From the NCBI GenBank assembly GCA_027490195.1, contig JAIXYN010000048.1:1-64000 (forward strand): a stretch of 64,000 nt of DNA. The letters are read 5' to 3'. The translations under genes and the position numbers were made by a program. Below are positions 1 through 9,149 of this stretch, in pieces. The notes under the pieces are model-generated. The model saw nothing but the letters and a program-made list of their open reading frames with translations. It was not told the DNA's origin and searched no databases. The DNA is from Verrucomicrobiaceae bacterium. Lineage in GTDB: Bacteria > Verrucomicrobiota > Verrucomicrobiia > Verrucomicrobiales > Verrucomicrobiaceae. Every line of letters begins with the position of its first letter. The first letter of the stretch is position 1.

Positions 1-181
1 CATGGACGGACGGGCTATCGCCACGTCCATCCTACGTCCCAGCATGGAGCGCCGGGCCTGATGCTCTGCTTGGAAAACAGACCTGTTCCTTCAGACTCAT
101 TTTCAACTGTCCTGGGTATTAAGAGCTTCAGCTCGCTCTGGAAAACGCAGCGCTCATCCCAGAACGAGCTAAAGCTCCGCA
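1..181. other. Intergenic DNA at the window edge
   Basis: No convincing gene. The stretch lies downstream of the FAD oxidoreductase gene and probably before a neighbour outside the window. The only open frame runs into the oxidoreductase stop codon and shows no family features. Confidence 0.5.
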
Positions 182-2263
182 CTACTTTTCCAAAATCCAC
201 TGCGCAGCATCAATAATGACATGGCCCTTTGTGCCCTCATTACGAACCTCCAGCCATCCGGCTTTGCCTTTTTCAAAGCGGTAGGTGCCCAGAGGAAGAA
301 GCACGTCTTTTTCAGGGGCTTTCTTCTTTTGGTTCACGACCACCGTGGCTTCACCACCTGCATGATGGATGACCACCGGCACATTGTCCGCACGATTACC
401 CAATGCACTGTAGGTGATGGCGACGCGATACTCGCCAGCGGCTGGCAGGTTGGGTGTGAAGCGGGCTTTCTGCTCGCCTTTGGCAGTGTCTCCATCGTGG
501 CGATAGCCTTCTCCGACAAAGCCAGGTGTGGTGTGGCCTTCGGACGTGAAGCCGGTGAGTTCGGCCTCGCTGTCATCGACGACGATGCCGCCGAGCTTTT
601 CTTTGCTGATCGACACATGTTCCGGCATCGGCGGTGATTCGAAGTCGAGCATCTGGCCATCGGCGAGGAGCTTCTCCTTGAGCTTGGCCATGTCGATCTG
701 CTGCAGATCTTTGCCGGAGTCGATGGCGATGACGGCTGCGGTGGCAGAACTCTGGCCCATAACCATGAAGACGGGCTCCATGCGGATGCTGCCATAGGCG
801 ATGTGCGTGGCACTCAGGCATACGGGGACGAGGAGATTGGTGCACTCCTCAGCCTTCGGCGTGATGCTCCGGTAGCTGATGGGGTAGGGGCGGGTGCCGA
901 TCTGGATGTCGCCTTCATTGCGCACAAAACCTTCTTTGGTGATGTAACGCTGCACGTTATGCGAGTCCATGTTGTAGGCGCCCATGCCCACGCTGTCCTC
1001 CACGATCTCGCGGCGCTTGCAGTTCTTCTCGCTCATGACGTAGCCGCCGATCATGCGGCGTGCCTCGCGCACGTAGAGCTGGCGGGGCCAGTTGCCGTTG
1101 TCTTTAAATTCATCCTTGGCGAGGCCGAACTTCTGGAAGGCTGCGCGCATCTTCGCAGGCACGCGGGGATGGTGCGCATAGGTCCACATGAGGCCCTTCT
1201 GCCAGTCTTCATGCGCCTGCCAAATCTTCGCGCGGGTGGCGTAGTCGGCGTCGGGATAATCAAAATTCTGGCCGATGAAGTCGGTGCTGATGGCGAAGTT
1301 GTTGTTCGTGTCGGTCTTGCGGTTTGGCATGCCAGTGGGTGCCCAGGAGATGCGGTCGTCACCGGCCTCGACATTGCGCAGGGCCAGTTCGAACCACTTC
1401 TCGTCGTAGTTGGCAGGCTTCTTCCAGTCGAGACGGTTTTCCGGCACATCGGTGGTGCACATGCGGAAATTGTAGGCCTGCAGCTTGCGGTCACCGCTTT
1501 CGTCTTCGCCGATGTCACTGGGATCAATGCCGGGCAGTACGCCGCTCTTGGGATCGCCGGGCTTCACATAAGGATCAACGTTCTTAGTGAACTGGTGGTG
1601 GATGGTTTTGACCTTTTGCACGCCGTTGATCGTCTCGCCATACATCGCATTTGCTTCACGGCCCACGGCGTAGCTCACGCCCGCCTTGGCCATCAAGTCG
1701 CCCTCATAGGTGGCGTCGATGAACATCTTACCGGTGAACTCGCGTCCGCTTTCCATGATGATTTTTGAAATGCGAGTGCCCTCTTTGATCACACCTTTTT
1801 TCAAATCCAGGCGTTCGCTGAATACCACGGTCACCTTGTCCTTTACGCTGGCCAGCATGTCATCATAGATCTCTGTCGCCACATGCGGCTCGAAGGTCCA
1901 CATCGTGTCCTCGCTGCCGGTATTGCCGTGCTGCTTTTTGGCGAAGTATTCCGCCCGCGTCTGGTGCTGCCATTTGGCAGGATCGGAGTAATACTTGAAG
2001 ACGTTGGCGTAAAACTCACGCGACATGCCGCCGATGGCCTTCTTGTTACCGATGTCCGTGGCGCCAAGCCCGCCGGTTGTCAGACCGCCGAGAAACTTGG
2101 TGGGTTCGATGAGCACCGCCGTCTTGCCCATGCGTGCCGCCTGGATCGCCGCTGTGATGCCGCCCGAGCTGCCGCCATAGACGACAATGTCATACGAATC
2201 TGCCGCCCCGAGCTGGGGTATGGCGGCGAGCGTGGCAAGCAGGATGGTTGGAAGGAGCTTCAT
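182..2263 (-). CDS. Secreted FAD-dependent oxidoreductase with golvesin-like C-terminal domain
   Basis: A 693-residue protein. I chose the ATG at 2263 because it gives a clean signal peptide (MKLLPTILLATLAAIPQLGAA) that is immediately followed by the FAD-binding fold; a longer frame upstream would bury it. The dinucleotide fold is seen as YDIVVYGGSSGG with an acidic residue at the end of the second strand (VLIEP), typical of the FAD_oxidored (PF12831) family. The C-terminal 120 residues form a beta-sandwich resembling the golvesin/xanthan-lyase C-terminal domain (GEYRVAITYSALGN). Members are common in PVC bacteria and are thought to act on secreted polysaccharide or amino-sugar substrates, but the substrate is not known. 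It stands alone, divergent from the glycine-zipper lipoprotein gene. Confidence 0.9.
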   Translation of the reverse strand: MKLLPTILLATLAAIPQLGAADSYDIVVYGGSSGGITAAIQAARMGKTAVLIEPTKFLGGLTTGGLGATDIGNKKAIGGMSREFYANVFKYYSDPAKWQHQTRAEYFAKKQHGNTGSEDTMWTFEPHVATEIYDDMLASVKDKVTVVFSERLDLKKGVIKEGTRISKIIMESGREFTGKMFIDATYEGDLMAKAGVSYAVGREANAMYGETINGVQKVKTIHHQFTKNVDPYVKPGDPKSGVLPGIDPSDIGEDESGDRKLQAYNFRMCTTDVPENRLDWKKPANYDEKWFELALRNVEAGDDRISWAPTGMPNRKTDTNNNFAISTDFIGQNFDYPDADYATRAKIWQAHEDWQKGLMWTYAHHPRVPAKMRAAFQKFGLAKDEFKDNGNWPRQLYVREARRMIGGYVMSEKNCKRREIVEDSVGMGAYNMDSHNVQRYITKEGFVRNEGDIQIGTRPYPISYRSITPKAEECTNLLVPVCLSATHIAYGSIRMEPVFMVMGQSSATAAVIAIDSGKDLQQIDMAKLKEKLLADGQMLDFESPPMPEHVSISKEKLGGIVVDDSEAELTGFTSEGHTTPGFVGEGYRHDGDTAKGEQKARFTPNLPAAGEYRVAITYSALGNRADNVPVVIHHAGGEATVVVNQKKKAPEKDVLLPLGTYRFEKGKAGWLEVRNEGTKGHVIIDAAQWILEK

Positions 2264-2396
2264 GGTGGGTTTAACCCAGCGCATACAGCGGCCTTTTGCA
2301 ACTGTGGGCATGCATCTCGGGATATGCTGAAAATTAATTCGAATACTCCTTCAAAGAGCGCGTCAGAGTGCATGACAAGATTTACAACATCACCTC

Positions 2397-2909
2397 ATGA
2401 AGACTTCTCTCGTTCGCACGCTGACCTTTGGAACCCTGCTTCTGACTTTTTCCCTGACCTCCTGCGCGGACCCCTATGGCTACGGGGGCGGTGGTTTCGG
2501 TGGATACAATAATGGCTGCAGTGGCGGCGGATACGGGCGCTCTTCCAGTGGTGGCACGGTGGCGGGGGCGCTGATCGGTGCTGGCGCGGGTGGAATCATT
2601 GGCAATCAGCGCCGCCGGGGGCTCGAAGGGGCCGCGATTGGTGGCATTCTAGGCGCGCTGGCTGGCAGTATGTTGAGCAACGGCCAGCGTGGCTACCCCC
2701 AGCAGGCGTCGTATGCGCAGCAGGGTTACGGTCAGCGGAACTGCAATCAAGGCTACGGACAGCAGCAGCCCATTTATGGTTACGGTCAGCACGGAGGGTA
2801 TAATCAGAGCTATGGTGGCCATCATGGCGGCTACTATCCCAACAGTGGCTACAGCCAGCAGCCTCCGATCAATTCCAACAATCCCTATGCCTTTGGCAAC
2901 TGGCAGTAA
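2397..2909 (+). CDS. Glycine-zipper lipoprotein with Gly/Tyr/Gln-rich tail
   Basis: A 170-residue protein with a lipoprotein signal (lipobox LTSC, Cys about residue 22). Residues 55 to 95 hold a glycine-zipper hairpin (GALIGAGAGGIIGNQ then GAAIGGILGALAGSML), as in OmpA-like or SlyB/Rcp-type outer-membrane lipoproteins. The C-terminal half is low complexity, built from Gly, Tyr, Gln and His (YGQQQPIYGYGQHGGYNQ). It probably sits in the outer membrane or periplasm, but I cannot name a specific function. A strong intrinsic terminator follows 25 bases after the stop, so it is likely monocistronic. Confidence 0.8.
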   Translation: MKTSLVRTLTFGTLLLTFSLTSCADPYGYGGGGFGGYNNGCSGGGYGRSSSGGTVAGALIGAGAGGIIGNQRRRGLEGAAIGGILGALAGSMLSNGQRGYPQQASYAQQGYGQRNCNQGYGQQQPIYGYGQHGGYNQSYGGHHGGYYPNSGYSQQPPINSNNPYAFGNWQ

Positions 2910-2933
2910 AATTTGTCTCATAGCGGGCGTTTG

Positions 2934-2966
2934 AATCGCGGCGGTTTTCCCGCCGCGATTTTTTTA
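2934..2966 (+). terminator. Rho-independent terminator
   Basis: A perfect 11-bp stem (AATCGCGGCGG paired with CCGCCGCGATT), a five-base loop (TTTTC) and a run of seven T. It lies just after the glycine-zipper lipoprotein gene and 11 bases before the next start codon, so it separates the lipoprotein transcript from the transporter gene. Confidence 0.92.
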
Positions 2967-2976
2967 TCCATCCATC

Positions 2977-4281
2977 ATGTCCGCCAACCCCGCTGCCTCC
3001 GACTCCGCCTATCCCACACCCGGACCTTCCACCGCTCGCTGGTGGCAAAATGAAGATTGGCTCGCCGTTCTGGCCGCATTGCCCATCTTGATCGCAGTCG
3101 CAAACGGCTGGACTCCCAAAATGCCCGCGCTCGGCTGGACTGGTGCTGCGGATGTGGCCAAAGTCTTCTCAGCGGACAATATCGCCCTCAGTGGCGTGCT
3201 GCTGGCCCTGTTCCTCGTCATCTCGGTGGTCGCCTTGGCGGCTGCGCTTGGTAAACGAGTCGGGGCCTTCCTGGGCGGTGCTGTGGTGGTGTTTGTGCTG
3301 GGCTGGCTTTCACATTGGATCGCTGGCTATGCCGGCATCAAAGCTTGGGGAATCGAATACGTCGTTTTCGCGCTCGGTCTGGGCATGCTCTGGAGTCATA
3401 CCCTGCCGGTGCCCGAGTGGCTGCGCGAGGCCGTGCGCACGGAATTTTTCATCAAGGTGGGCATAGTGCTTCTCGGTGCCACCATCCTGCTGCCGGAAAT
3501 GATGAAGGCGGGACTTCCCGGGCTGGTGCAGGCCGCCCTTGTCATCCCTGTGGTGTGGTATGTTTGCTTCTTCATTTCCCGCAAGCTCAAGGTGGACGAC
3601 GAATTTGGCGTCATGCTTTCCACCGCCGTCTCCATCTGCGGTGTGTCCGCTGCCATCGCCGCCTGCGGAGCGATCCAGGGGGACCGCAAAAAGCTCTCCT
3701 ACGTTACCTCCATCGTCCTGCTCTGCGCAGTGCCCATGATGATCATGATGCCCTGGGCGGTCAAATCCATGGGGCTTTCTGAAGCCGTGGGCGGAGCCTG
3801 GATTGGCGGCACTCTCGACACCAGCGGCTCCGTAGCGGCTGCGACCGAACAGGTGGGCAAGGACGCCACCAAGATCGGTGTCATTGTCAAGCTCTCGCAG
3901 AACGTGCTCATCGGCGTGGCTGCCTTTGTCTTGTCCATTTGGTGGACCCTGCGCGGCGGTAAGGACGGCGCGACCAAGGGCCAAAAACCCACCATCGGCG
4001 TCATTTGGGAACGCTTTCCCAAGTTCGTGATCGGCTTTGTCATCGCCTCCGTGGTGTTCTCGTATTTCGTGCCGACTGCCGTAGCCGAAGCCGCTAGCAA
4101 GCCCCTCAAAGGCCTGCGTGAAGTGTGGTTTGCCGCAGCATTCGTCTGCATCGGCCTAGAGACGCGCCTGGGCGAACTCTTCAATCTCGGCGGCGGCAAG
4201 CCTGCACTGGCCTTCCTCGGTGGTCAGATTTTCAACATAGCCTGGACGCTGGTTCTTGCCATGTGGCTCTTTGGCAAGTGA
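2977..4281 (+). CDS. YeiH/UPF0324-family putative sulfate exporter
   Basis: A 434-residue integral membrane protein with about ten to eleven hydrophobic helices, the usual architecture of the YeiH/UPF0324 family. Family-like segments include FIKVGIVLLGATILLPEM and the conserved core around VSICGVSAAIAACGAI and GGTLDTSGSVAAA. Members are annotated as sulfate or sulfonate-related exporters on limited evidence, and their substrate is not firmly established. The N-terminus is hydrophilic for about 25 residues. The gene runs convergently towards an Rrf2-type regulator that lacks cysteines, which would fit a sulfur-responsive pair, but the two genes do not share a promoter. Confidence 0.87.
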   Translation: MSANPAASDSAYPTPGPSTARWWQNEDWLAVLAALPILIAVANGWTPKMPALGWTGAADVAKVFSADNIALSGVLLALFLVISVVALAAALGKRVGAFLGGAVVVFVLGWLSHWIAGYAGIKAWGIEYVVFALGLGMLWSHTLPVPEWLREAVRTEFFIKVGIVLLGATILLPEMMKAGLPGLVQAALVIPVVWYVCFFISRKLKVDDEFGVMLSTAVSICGVSAAIAACGAIQGDRKKLSYVTSIVLLCAVPMMIMMPWAVKSMGLSEAVGGAWIGGTLDTSGSVAAATEQVGKDATKIGVIVKLSQNVLIGVAAFVLSIWWTLRGGKDGATKGQKPTIGVIWERFPKFVIGFVIASVVFSYFVPTAVAEAASKPLKGLREVWFAAAFVCIGLETRLGELFNLGGGKPALAFLGGQIFNIAWTLVLAMWLFGK

Positions 4282-4291
4282 GTGCCTCGGG

Positions 4292-4322
4292 CCAAGGTGC
4301 CGGGGTCTCCTGACCCCGTCCG
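4292..4322. repeat. Dispersed REP palindrome (RAYT family), minus orientation
   Basis: The reverse complement reads GACGGGGTCAGGAGACCCCGG followed by CACCTTGG, matching the palindromes clustered around the REP-associated transposase at 18.5 kb. It sits between two convergent genes and may also act as a bidirectional transcript end. Confidence 0.75.
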
Positions 4323-4342
4323 GTTCCGACCTCAGCAAGCCA

Positions 4343-4750
4343 TCAAATATCAAACGACACTGTCTCGCGGGAGCGCTCCTTCGCAATGATATGCGCCACG
4401 GTATGCTCCGCGAACCACTGCGCCACCTGATCACGCAGGCCGCTGAAGACCTGCCCCAGCGCATCCTGATCCGCGCCGGGAATGGGATCAAAGGGGCCGT
4501 CAAACAGCGTCACCACCTCTCCCAGCGTGATGCGGGCCGGGTTGGTCACAAGTTGGTAGCCGCCGCCCACGCCGCGCTTGCTGCGCAGCAGGCCTCCGTT
4601 TTTCAGTGCCAGCAGGATCTGCTCGAGAAACTTCAGGGGGATGTGTTCCTTGCTGGCCAGATCCTGAATGGAGAAGTTCGTGCCCTCGCGCTCACGCCCC
4701 ATCGCCACGAGGGCGCGGAGGGCGTATTCGGCTTTTTTGGAGAGCTTCAT
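4343..4750 (-). CDS. Rrf2-family transcriptional regulator without cysteines
   Basis: A 135-residue winged-helix regulator. The N-terminus (MKLSKKAEYALRALVAMG) and the wing segment (RSKRGVGGGYQLVTNPARIT) are diagnostic of the Rrf2 family (IscR, NsrR, CymR, RirA). The three cysteines that bind the iron-sulfur cluster in IscR and NsrR are absent; the protein contains no cysteine at all, which resembles CymR, the regulator of cysteine metabolism. It is divergent from rarA (92 bp between starts) and convergent with the YeiH-like exporter gene. A sulfur-related role is inferred from the missing cluster ligands and the neighbour. Confidence 0.9.
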   Translation of the reverse strand: MKLSKKAEYALRALVAMGREREGTNFSIQDLASKEHIPLKFLEQILLALKNGGLLRSKRGVGGGYQLVTNPARITLGEVVTLFDGPFDPIPGADQDALGQVFSGLRDQVAQWFAEHTVAHIIAKERSRETVSFDI

Positions 4751-4842
4751 CAGGGAGTGTTATCGAACATCAAACGACCCCGGGTGCAAACTGCGATTTG
4801 CTGCCGGAGCGTTTCCGCGTCATTCATCGTCCCTTCCACTGC

Positions 4843-6201
4843 ATGAGCGACGACTTTTTTGCCTCACCGCCCACTGAACCGCCTCGTGCGGGTGCAGCGG
4901 TGCACCATGCAGGCGCGCCGCTGGCTTCGCGCATGCGGCCACGCACGCTGGAGGAGTATGTCGGGCAGCAACACATCCTGGCCGAGGGCAAGCTGCTACG
5001 CCGTGCCGTGCAAGCGGACCGTTTTTCCTCGCTCATTCTTTACGGCCCGCCCGGCGTGGGCAAGACCACGCTCGCCCACATCATCTCTCAGGAGACGAAA
5101 TCGCGCTTCGTCACGCTCAGTGGTGTGGAGAGCAGCGTGGCAGACATCCGCAAAGAGGCGGAAAATGCCGGGCATCACATCCGCCTCTACAACAAGACCA
5201 CCATCCTGTTTGTGGATGAGATCCACCGCTTCAACAAAGCGCAGCAGGACGTGCTGCTGCCGCATCTGGAGCGGGGCACGCTGCGCTTCATTGGCGCGAC
5301 GACGCACAATCCCTTCTTCTATGTGAACAGCCCGCTGGTCAGCCGCTCTCAGGTCTTCACTCTGGAGCCGCTGGGGCTCTCTGATCTCGAAGCCCTGATG
5401 GATCGCGCTTTGAGCGATGTGGAGCGCGGTTTGGGCAGTATGAACGCCCGCATCGAGCCAGACGCACGCCTGCACCTCGCCACCGTGGCGGATGGAGATG
5501 CCCGCCGCTGCCTCAATGCTCTGGAACTTGCCGTGCTCTCAACGCGGCCGAATGACGCAGGAGAGATCGTGATCACGCTGGTCGCTGCGGAGGAATCCGT
5601 GCAGCAAAAAACCGTCGTTTATGATGGGGACGGCGACGCGCATTACGACACCATCAGCGCCTTCATCAAAAGCATGCGCGCCTCAGACCCAGACGCGGCG
5701 CTCTACTGGCTGGCCAAGATGCTCTACGCCGGTGAGGACATCCGCTTCATCGCCCGGCGCATTGTCATTGCCGCCAGCGAGGACATCGGCATGGCAGACA
5801 GCAATGCCCTGCGCGTGGCCGTGGCTGCTCAACAAGCCGTCGAATTCATCGGCATGCCGGAGGCGCGCATCATCCTGGCGCATGCTACCATCTACAATGC
5901 CACCGCGCCGAAGAGCAACCGCTCCTACACGGCCATCGACGCCGCTTTGGACGATGTTAAAAATGGCCGCACCCTGCCAGTACCCAAGCACCTGCGGGAC
6001 GCCCATCACAAAAAAGCTGCCAAAGAATTCGGCCACGGCGAAGGCTACATGTACCCGCACAATTACGAAGGCGGCTTTGTCCCCCAGCGCTGCCTGGAAG
6101 GTGGGAAGCAGTATTACGACCCTACCGCCAACGGCCTCGAAGCCCGCATCAAAGAACGCCTCGATCACTGGCGAAAGCTCTGGGAAGAACAGGCGGAGTA
6201 A
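4843..6201 (+). CDS. rarA: Replication-associated recombination protein RarA (MgsA)
   Basis: A 452-residue AAA+ ATPase of the clamp-loader clade, acting at stalled replication forks. The ATG at 4843 starts [10 protein letters not shown]; longer frames upstream have no family similarity. Visible motifs are the entry signature [11 protein letters not shown], Walker [10 protein letters not shown], Walker [10 protein letters not shown], sensor 1 GATTHNP with [15 protein letters not shown], and the C-terminal oligomerisation domain ([30 protein letters not shown]). Length matches the family. It is probably monocistronic, divergent from the Rrf2 gene. Confidence 0.97.
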   Translation: MSDDFFASPPTEPPRAGAAVHHAGAPLASRMRPRTLEEYVGQQHILAEGKLLRRAVQADRFSSLILYGPPGVGKTTLAHIISQETKSRFVTLSGVESSVADIRKEAENAGHHIRLYNKTTILFVDEIHRFNKAQQDVLLPHLERGTLRFIGATTHNPFFYVNSPLVSRSQVFTLEPLGLSDLEALMDRALSDVERGLGSMNARIEPDARLHLATVADGDARRCLNALELAVLSTRPNDAGEIVITLVAAEESVQQKTVVYDGDGDAHYDTISAFIKSMRASDPDAALYWLAKMLYAGEDIRFIARRIVIAASEDIGMADSNALRVAVAAQQAVEFIGMPEARIILAHATIYNATAPKSNRSYTAIDAALDDVKNGRTLPVPKHLRDAHHKKAAKEFGHGEGYMYPHNYEGGFVPQRCLEGGKQYYDPTANGLEARIKERLDHWRKLWEEQAE

Positions 6202-6331
6202 ATTGGGCAAGGTAGTCAGGGAGGGGAACCCCCACCTAAAATAGTCTGTCATTGGGAGACGCGCCTGCTCCAGAAGTTATGGAAATAAAGACTTATTAAA
6301 CTTCAATAATATGAAAACTATTCTTTTTATA

Positions 6332-6360
6332 TTGAGGATGTGTGAAAATTACGGTATCAT
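6332..6360 (+). promoter_or_regulatory. Candidate sigma70-type promoter
   Basis: TTGAGG (6332-6337) and TATCAT (6355-6360) are separated by 17 bases in an AT-rich patch that stands out from the GC-rich surroundings, 26 bases before the start codon of the 3D-domain lipoprotein gene. No transcript data support it. Confidence 0.45.
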
Positions 6361-6386
6361 TTTCGTAATTCCAAAAATATCCAGCC

Positions 6387-7100
6387 ATGTACAACTCACG
6401 TTTGATCACATCTGGCCTGTACGGGGTCTTGCTGGCCACGCTTTCGGCCTGTGCTTTGCCCAAACAATCGTTGCTCTCCGCGTGGAAGGAAATGCGGCAC
6501 AAATCGGTCGCCCCTCTTGAAACCGGCGTCAAATACGAGGTGCGCAAGGCTTTGGCGAATAATGTTCCGTTCCGCCCCAGCACCATCAAGCGGTACACCT
6601 TTGTGCTGGATGACCCGAGGCCGCCGCTGCTGATGGCTTCAAATTTGGATCGCAATTCTCAGATGCACGTTCGCACTACTGCCTACACGCACAATGAGAG
6701 TGACCACCTCATCTATGGGGTGAAGAACGCGATCGGCACGAATCTGAGATTTGGCAACGTGCGCAGCGCTGCAGCAGACTGGTCGCGTTTTCCTGTCGGC
6801 ACCCAGTTCCGCATCGCTGGTCAGCCTGGAATCACCTACGTGGTCGATGACTATGGCAGCGCTCTCGTCGGCACCGGTACCATCGACTTGTACAAACCCA
6901 GCCGTTCCATGATGGACAACTGGGGCGTGCGCCATGTGGACATCGAAGTGATTCAGTGGGGGTCATTTGAAAAGAGCATGGATCTCATGCGAGATCGCAC
7001 GAAATGGCGCCATGTCCGCGCCATGATGGAAGGCATTGAGGCGCGTTTGCGCACAGCAGCTCTGCCACATGGCCGGACGCCGATCACGGCATCGCTGTAA
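6387..7100 (+). CDS. 3D-domain lipoprotein
   Basis: A 237-residue protein with a lipoprotein signal (LLATLSAC, Cys about residue 22). The second half carries a 3D domain (PF06725): VRTTAYTH at the entry, then RFPVGTQFRIAG, ITYVVDDYGSALVG and IDLYKPSRSMMDNWGVRHVDIEV, containing the three conserved aspartates that name the domain. The 3D domain occurs in lytic transglycosylase MltA and RlpA-like proteins and folds as a double-psi beta barrel that acts on or binds peptidoglycan. Without an MltA insert, this is better read as a cell-wall hydrolase-like or wall-binding lipoprotein. It is probably monocistronic. Confidence 0.82.
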   Translation: MYNSRLITSGLYGVLLATLSACALPKQSLLSAWKEMRHKSVAPLETGVKYEVRKALANNVPFRPSTIKRYTFVLDDPRPPLLMASNLDRNSQMHVRTTAYTHNESDHLIYGVKNAIGTNLRFGNVRSAAADWSRFPVGTQFRIAGQPGITYVVDDYGSALVGTGTIDLYKPSRSMMDNWGVRHVDIEVIQWGSFEKSMDLMRDRTKWRHVRAMMEGIEARLRTAALPHGRTPITASL

Positions 7101-7256
7101 ATCCGCGTTAATTCAGAGCTTTAGTTCGTGCACGAAATCACTCAAAAGAGGGAATTGTGGCGATTCTAGGCTCTGCACCTTGCGCTCACGAGTATTAAAT
7201 CTAGCTGATGGGAAATCAGCGATATTCCGCCGCATCAGGTGCCGTTAGCAACACAC

Positions 7257-8477
7257 ATGCGTGTTGTCCTTCTTTCGTTGTTCCTCATTGCCGTCAGCTT
7301 CAGTGCTGCTCAAAACAAGCCGGATGCGCAGTTGCCTATCACGCCCCGGCAGATCGCCGCTGGTTTGAAAAAAATGACGCAGTCGGAAGCGCAAAAGACG
7401 CTGCATGATCAGGTCGTGCGACTGTTTGGGCGACAAAATCTGACACAGGGGCGGGCACCGGCGAAGATCGAGGCCACCACCGTCGCCTGGGCCATCATCG
7501 ATCCCAAGCCCGCGCGCGTCGTGCAGCAGGACGGCACCTTGATTGGTGAAATGATTTCTCTAGGAGAAGACGGCCTGCAGGTTCTCGTCACTGAAATGCC
7601 TAACTTCACCCAAACCAGCTATCGTGTGGAGTCGGAGGGGATGCCCCACCTCGCTGGCAGCGTGCATGTCGAACATTTCGACTACACTGCCGACAGCTTG
7701 CCGCAGAAAAACGTGCCGCAGGGCAAATTGGAAAAGTTTGAGTGGAAAGCGAGCGCGGTTTTCCCCGACACCGTGCGCGATGTGACCGTCTATCTGCCCG
7801 CAAGCTTCCAGCCGGGCGAGGAAACCTGCCTCATGGTCTGGCAGGATGGCTCGCGCCATGTCGATCCCAACGGCTCCATCCGTGCTTCGGTTGTCTTCGA
7901 CAATCTCATCCATAAAAAGGAAATGCCCCGCACCGTGGGGGTCTTCATTGATCCAGGCCGCATGACGAAGCAGCCACCCGGCGCGAAGGCCGCCAACCGC
8001 AGCTTTGAGTACGACTCGCTTGGCCCTGCCTACGCGAATTTTTTGACCGACGAAATCCTGCCTGAAGTTGCCAAACGCTATCAAACCAAGTTTCGCCCCC
8101 AGCCTGAAGCTTGGGCGATTGCCGGCGGTTCCTCCGGCGGCATCTGCTCCTTCACCGTCGCCTGGGAGCGGCCTGACAAATTCCGCAAAGTACTCTCCTG
8201 GGTTGGCTCCTTCGTTGATCTCAAGGGGGGGGATGTTTATCCCTCGCTGATCCGCGCTTCTGAGCGTAAACCCATCCGCCTCTACCTCCTTGATGGCGAA
8301 AACGACCTCGACAACAAATTTGGCAACTGGCCCCTCGCCAACAAGCAGATGGCTGCGGCGCTCAAGTACATGAACTACGACTTCCGCATCGACTGGACCC
8401 AGTGCTTCCACGGCAGCAAAGGCATGGCCCCCAATCTCCCCGAAGCCCTCCGCTGGCTCTGGCGTGATGTGAAGTGA
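7257..8477 (+). CDS. Secreted esterase of the enterochelin-esterase-like alpha/beta-hydrolase family
   Basis: A 406-residue protein. I prefer the ATG at 7257 over an in-frame GTG at 7239 because it begins the signal peptide (MRVVLLSLFLIAVSFSAAQ). Residues 160 to 400 are an esterase D/Fes-like hydrolase: VRDVTVYLPASF at the start, the nucleophile elbow GGSSGG, an acid region in LLDGENDLDN and the histidine in FHGSKG. The N-terminal 150 residues are not recognised. The fold suggests hydrolysis of an ester, for example an acetylated or feruloylated polysaccharide, but substrate is unknown. Its stop is six bases from that of the convergent lipoprotein gene. Confidence 0.85.
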   Translation: MRVVLLSLFLIAVSFSAAQNKPDAQLPITPRQIAAGLKKMTQSEAQKTLHDQVVRLFGRQNLTQGRAPAKIEATTVAWAIIDPKPARVVQQDGTLIGEMISLGEDGLQVLVTEMPNFTQTSYRVESEGMPHLAGSVHVEHFDYTADSLPQKNVPQGKLEKFEWKASAVFPDTVRDVTVYLPASFQPGEETCLMVWQDGSRHVDPNGSIRASVVFDNLIHKKEMPRTVGVFIDPGRMTKQPPGAKAANRSFEYDSLGPAYANFLTDEILPEVAKRYQTKFRPQPEAWAIAGGSSGGICSFTVAWERPDKFRKVLSWVGSFVDLKGGDVYPSLIRASERKPIRLYLLDGENDLDNKFGNWPLANKQMAAALKYMNYDFRIDWTQCFHGSKGMAPNLPEALRWLWRDVK

Positions 8478-8483
8478 ATCCGC

Positions 8484-9110
8484 TCACTGTTGGGGGATGA
8501 TGTGCTTTTCAAGAGGCAGCATGGCCTCCAACTGCACCGCCTGCGAAAGGTCTCGTGGCGTTATCATTTCCCGTTCCAAGGGGGGCGGATCACCCGCGAT
8601 GGCGCGGATGACCTGTGCATGCGGACGCCAGTCTAGATCACCAAGCTTCACGATTTTCCCCAAACGTTCTCCGCTGGCTTGGAGGAAACCTTTGTAGATG
8701 AGCTCCGAGCAGTAGATCTTCTCATCGTCCATATCATACTGGATGTCATATGGCAGCCCGATGAACTTCTCCGCCGCAGTGATCATGGCATCCACCTTTG
8801 ACTGGTAGGCGGGTTTCAACCGGTAGACTGCAAACTCTTCCTTCCGTCCCTGGCTGATCCAGCGCTCAAGCTTTGTCAGACGCACGGGGCCGATGGCCTC
8901 CAGGACATGCCAGACGTTGTCCTGTTTCACCACGATGCCGCAGTGCGAATAGGGTGAATGGGTGCTGCCTTCAATCGCATCGATGACTGGCATGTGCGGC
9001 AGCGATTGAAACACGATGTCTCCAAGCTGCGGCTTGTAGGAAGTGACGGGGCCAGCCGCAGCACAACTGGTGAGAATGAGATGGATCGACAGCAGCAGAA
9101 CATGCTTCAT
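8484..9110 (-). CDS. YiiX-type permuted papain-fold lipoprotein
   Basis: A 208-residue lipoprotein (lipobox LTSC). The ATG at 9110 is preferred to a TTG two codons upstream. The sequence fits the YiiX/YebB-like branch of the NlpC/P60 superfamily, in which the catalytic order is permuted: the His motif comes first (SPYSHCGIVV) and the nucleophile Cys later (KIYCSELIYKGF). The segment LGDIVFQSLPH is also typical. These enzymes are proposed amidases or lipid-modifying hydrolases in the envelope; the physiological substrate is not known. The gene lies downstream of the PVC heme protein gene on the same strand with a 39-base gap, so the two may be cotranscribed. Confidence 0.85.
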   Translation of the reverse strand: MKHVLLLSIHLILTSCAAAGPVTSYKPQLGDIVFQSLPHMPVIDAIEGSTHSPYSHCGIVVKQDNVWHVLEAIGPVRLTKLERWISQGRKEEFAVYRLKPAYQSKVDAMITAAEKFIGLPYDIQYDMDDEKIYCSELIYKGFLQASGERLGKIVKLGDLDWRPHAQVIRAIAGDPPPLEREMITPRDLSQAVQLEAMLPLEKHIIPQQ

Positions 9111-9149
9111 GGTCAAAGCCTATCAAAACACCTGCCATGCTGTCACGGC

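Noticed and set aside
803-1768. Long plus-strand open frame opposite the FAD oxidoreductase
   Set aside because: It is the antisense shadow of a GC-rich gene; the minus-strand protein has clear family motifs and the shadow has none.
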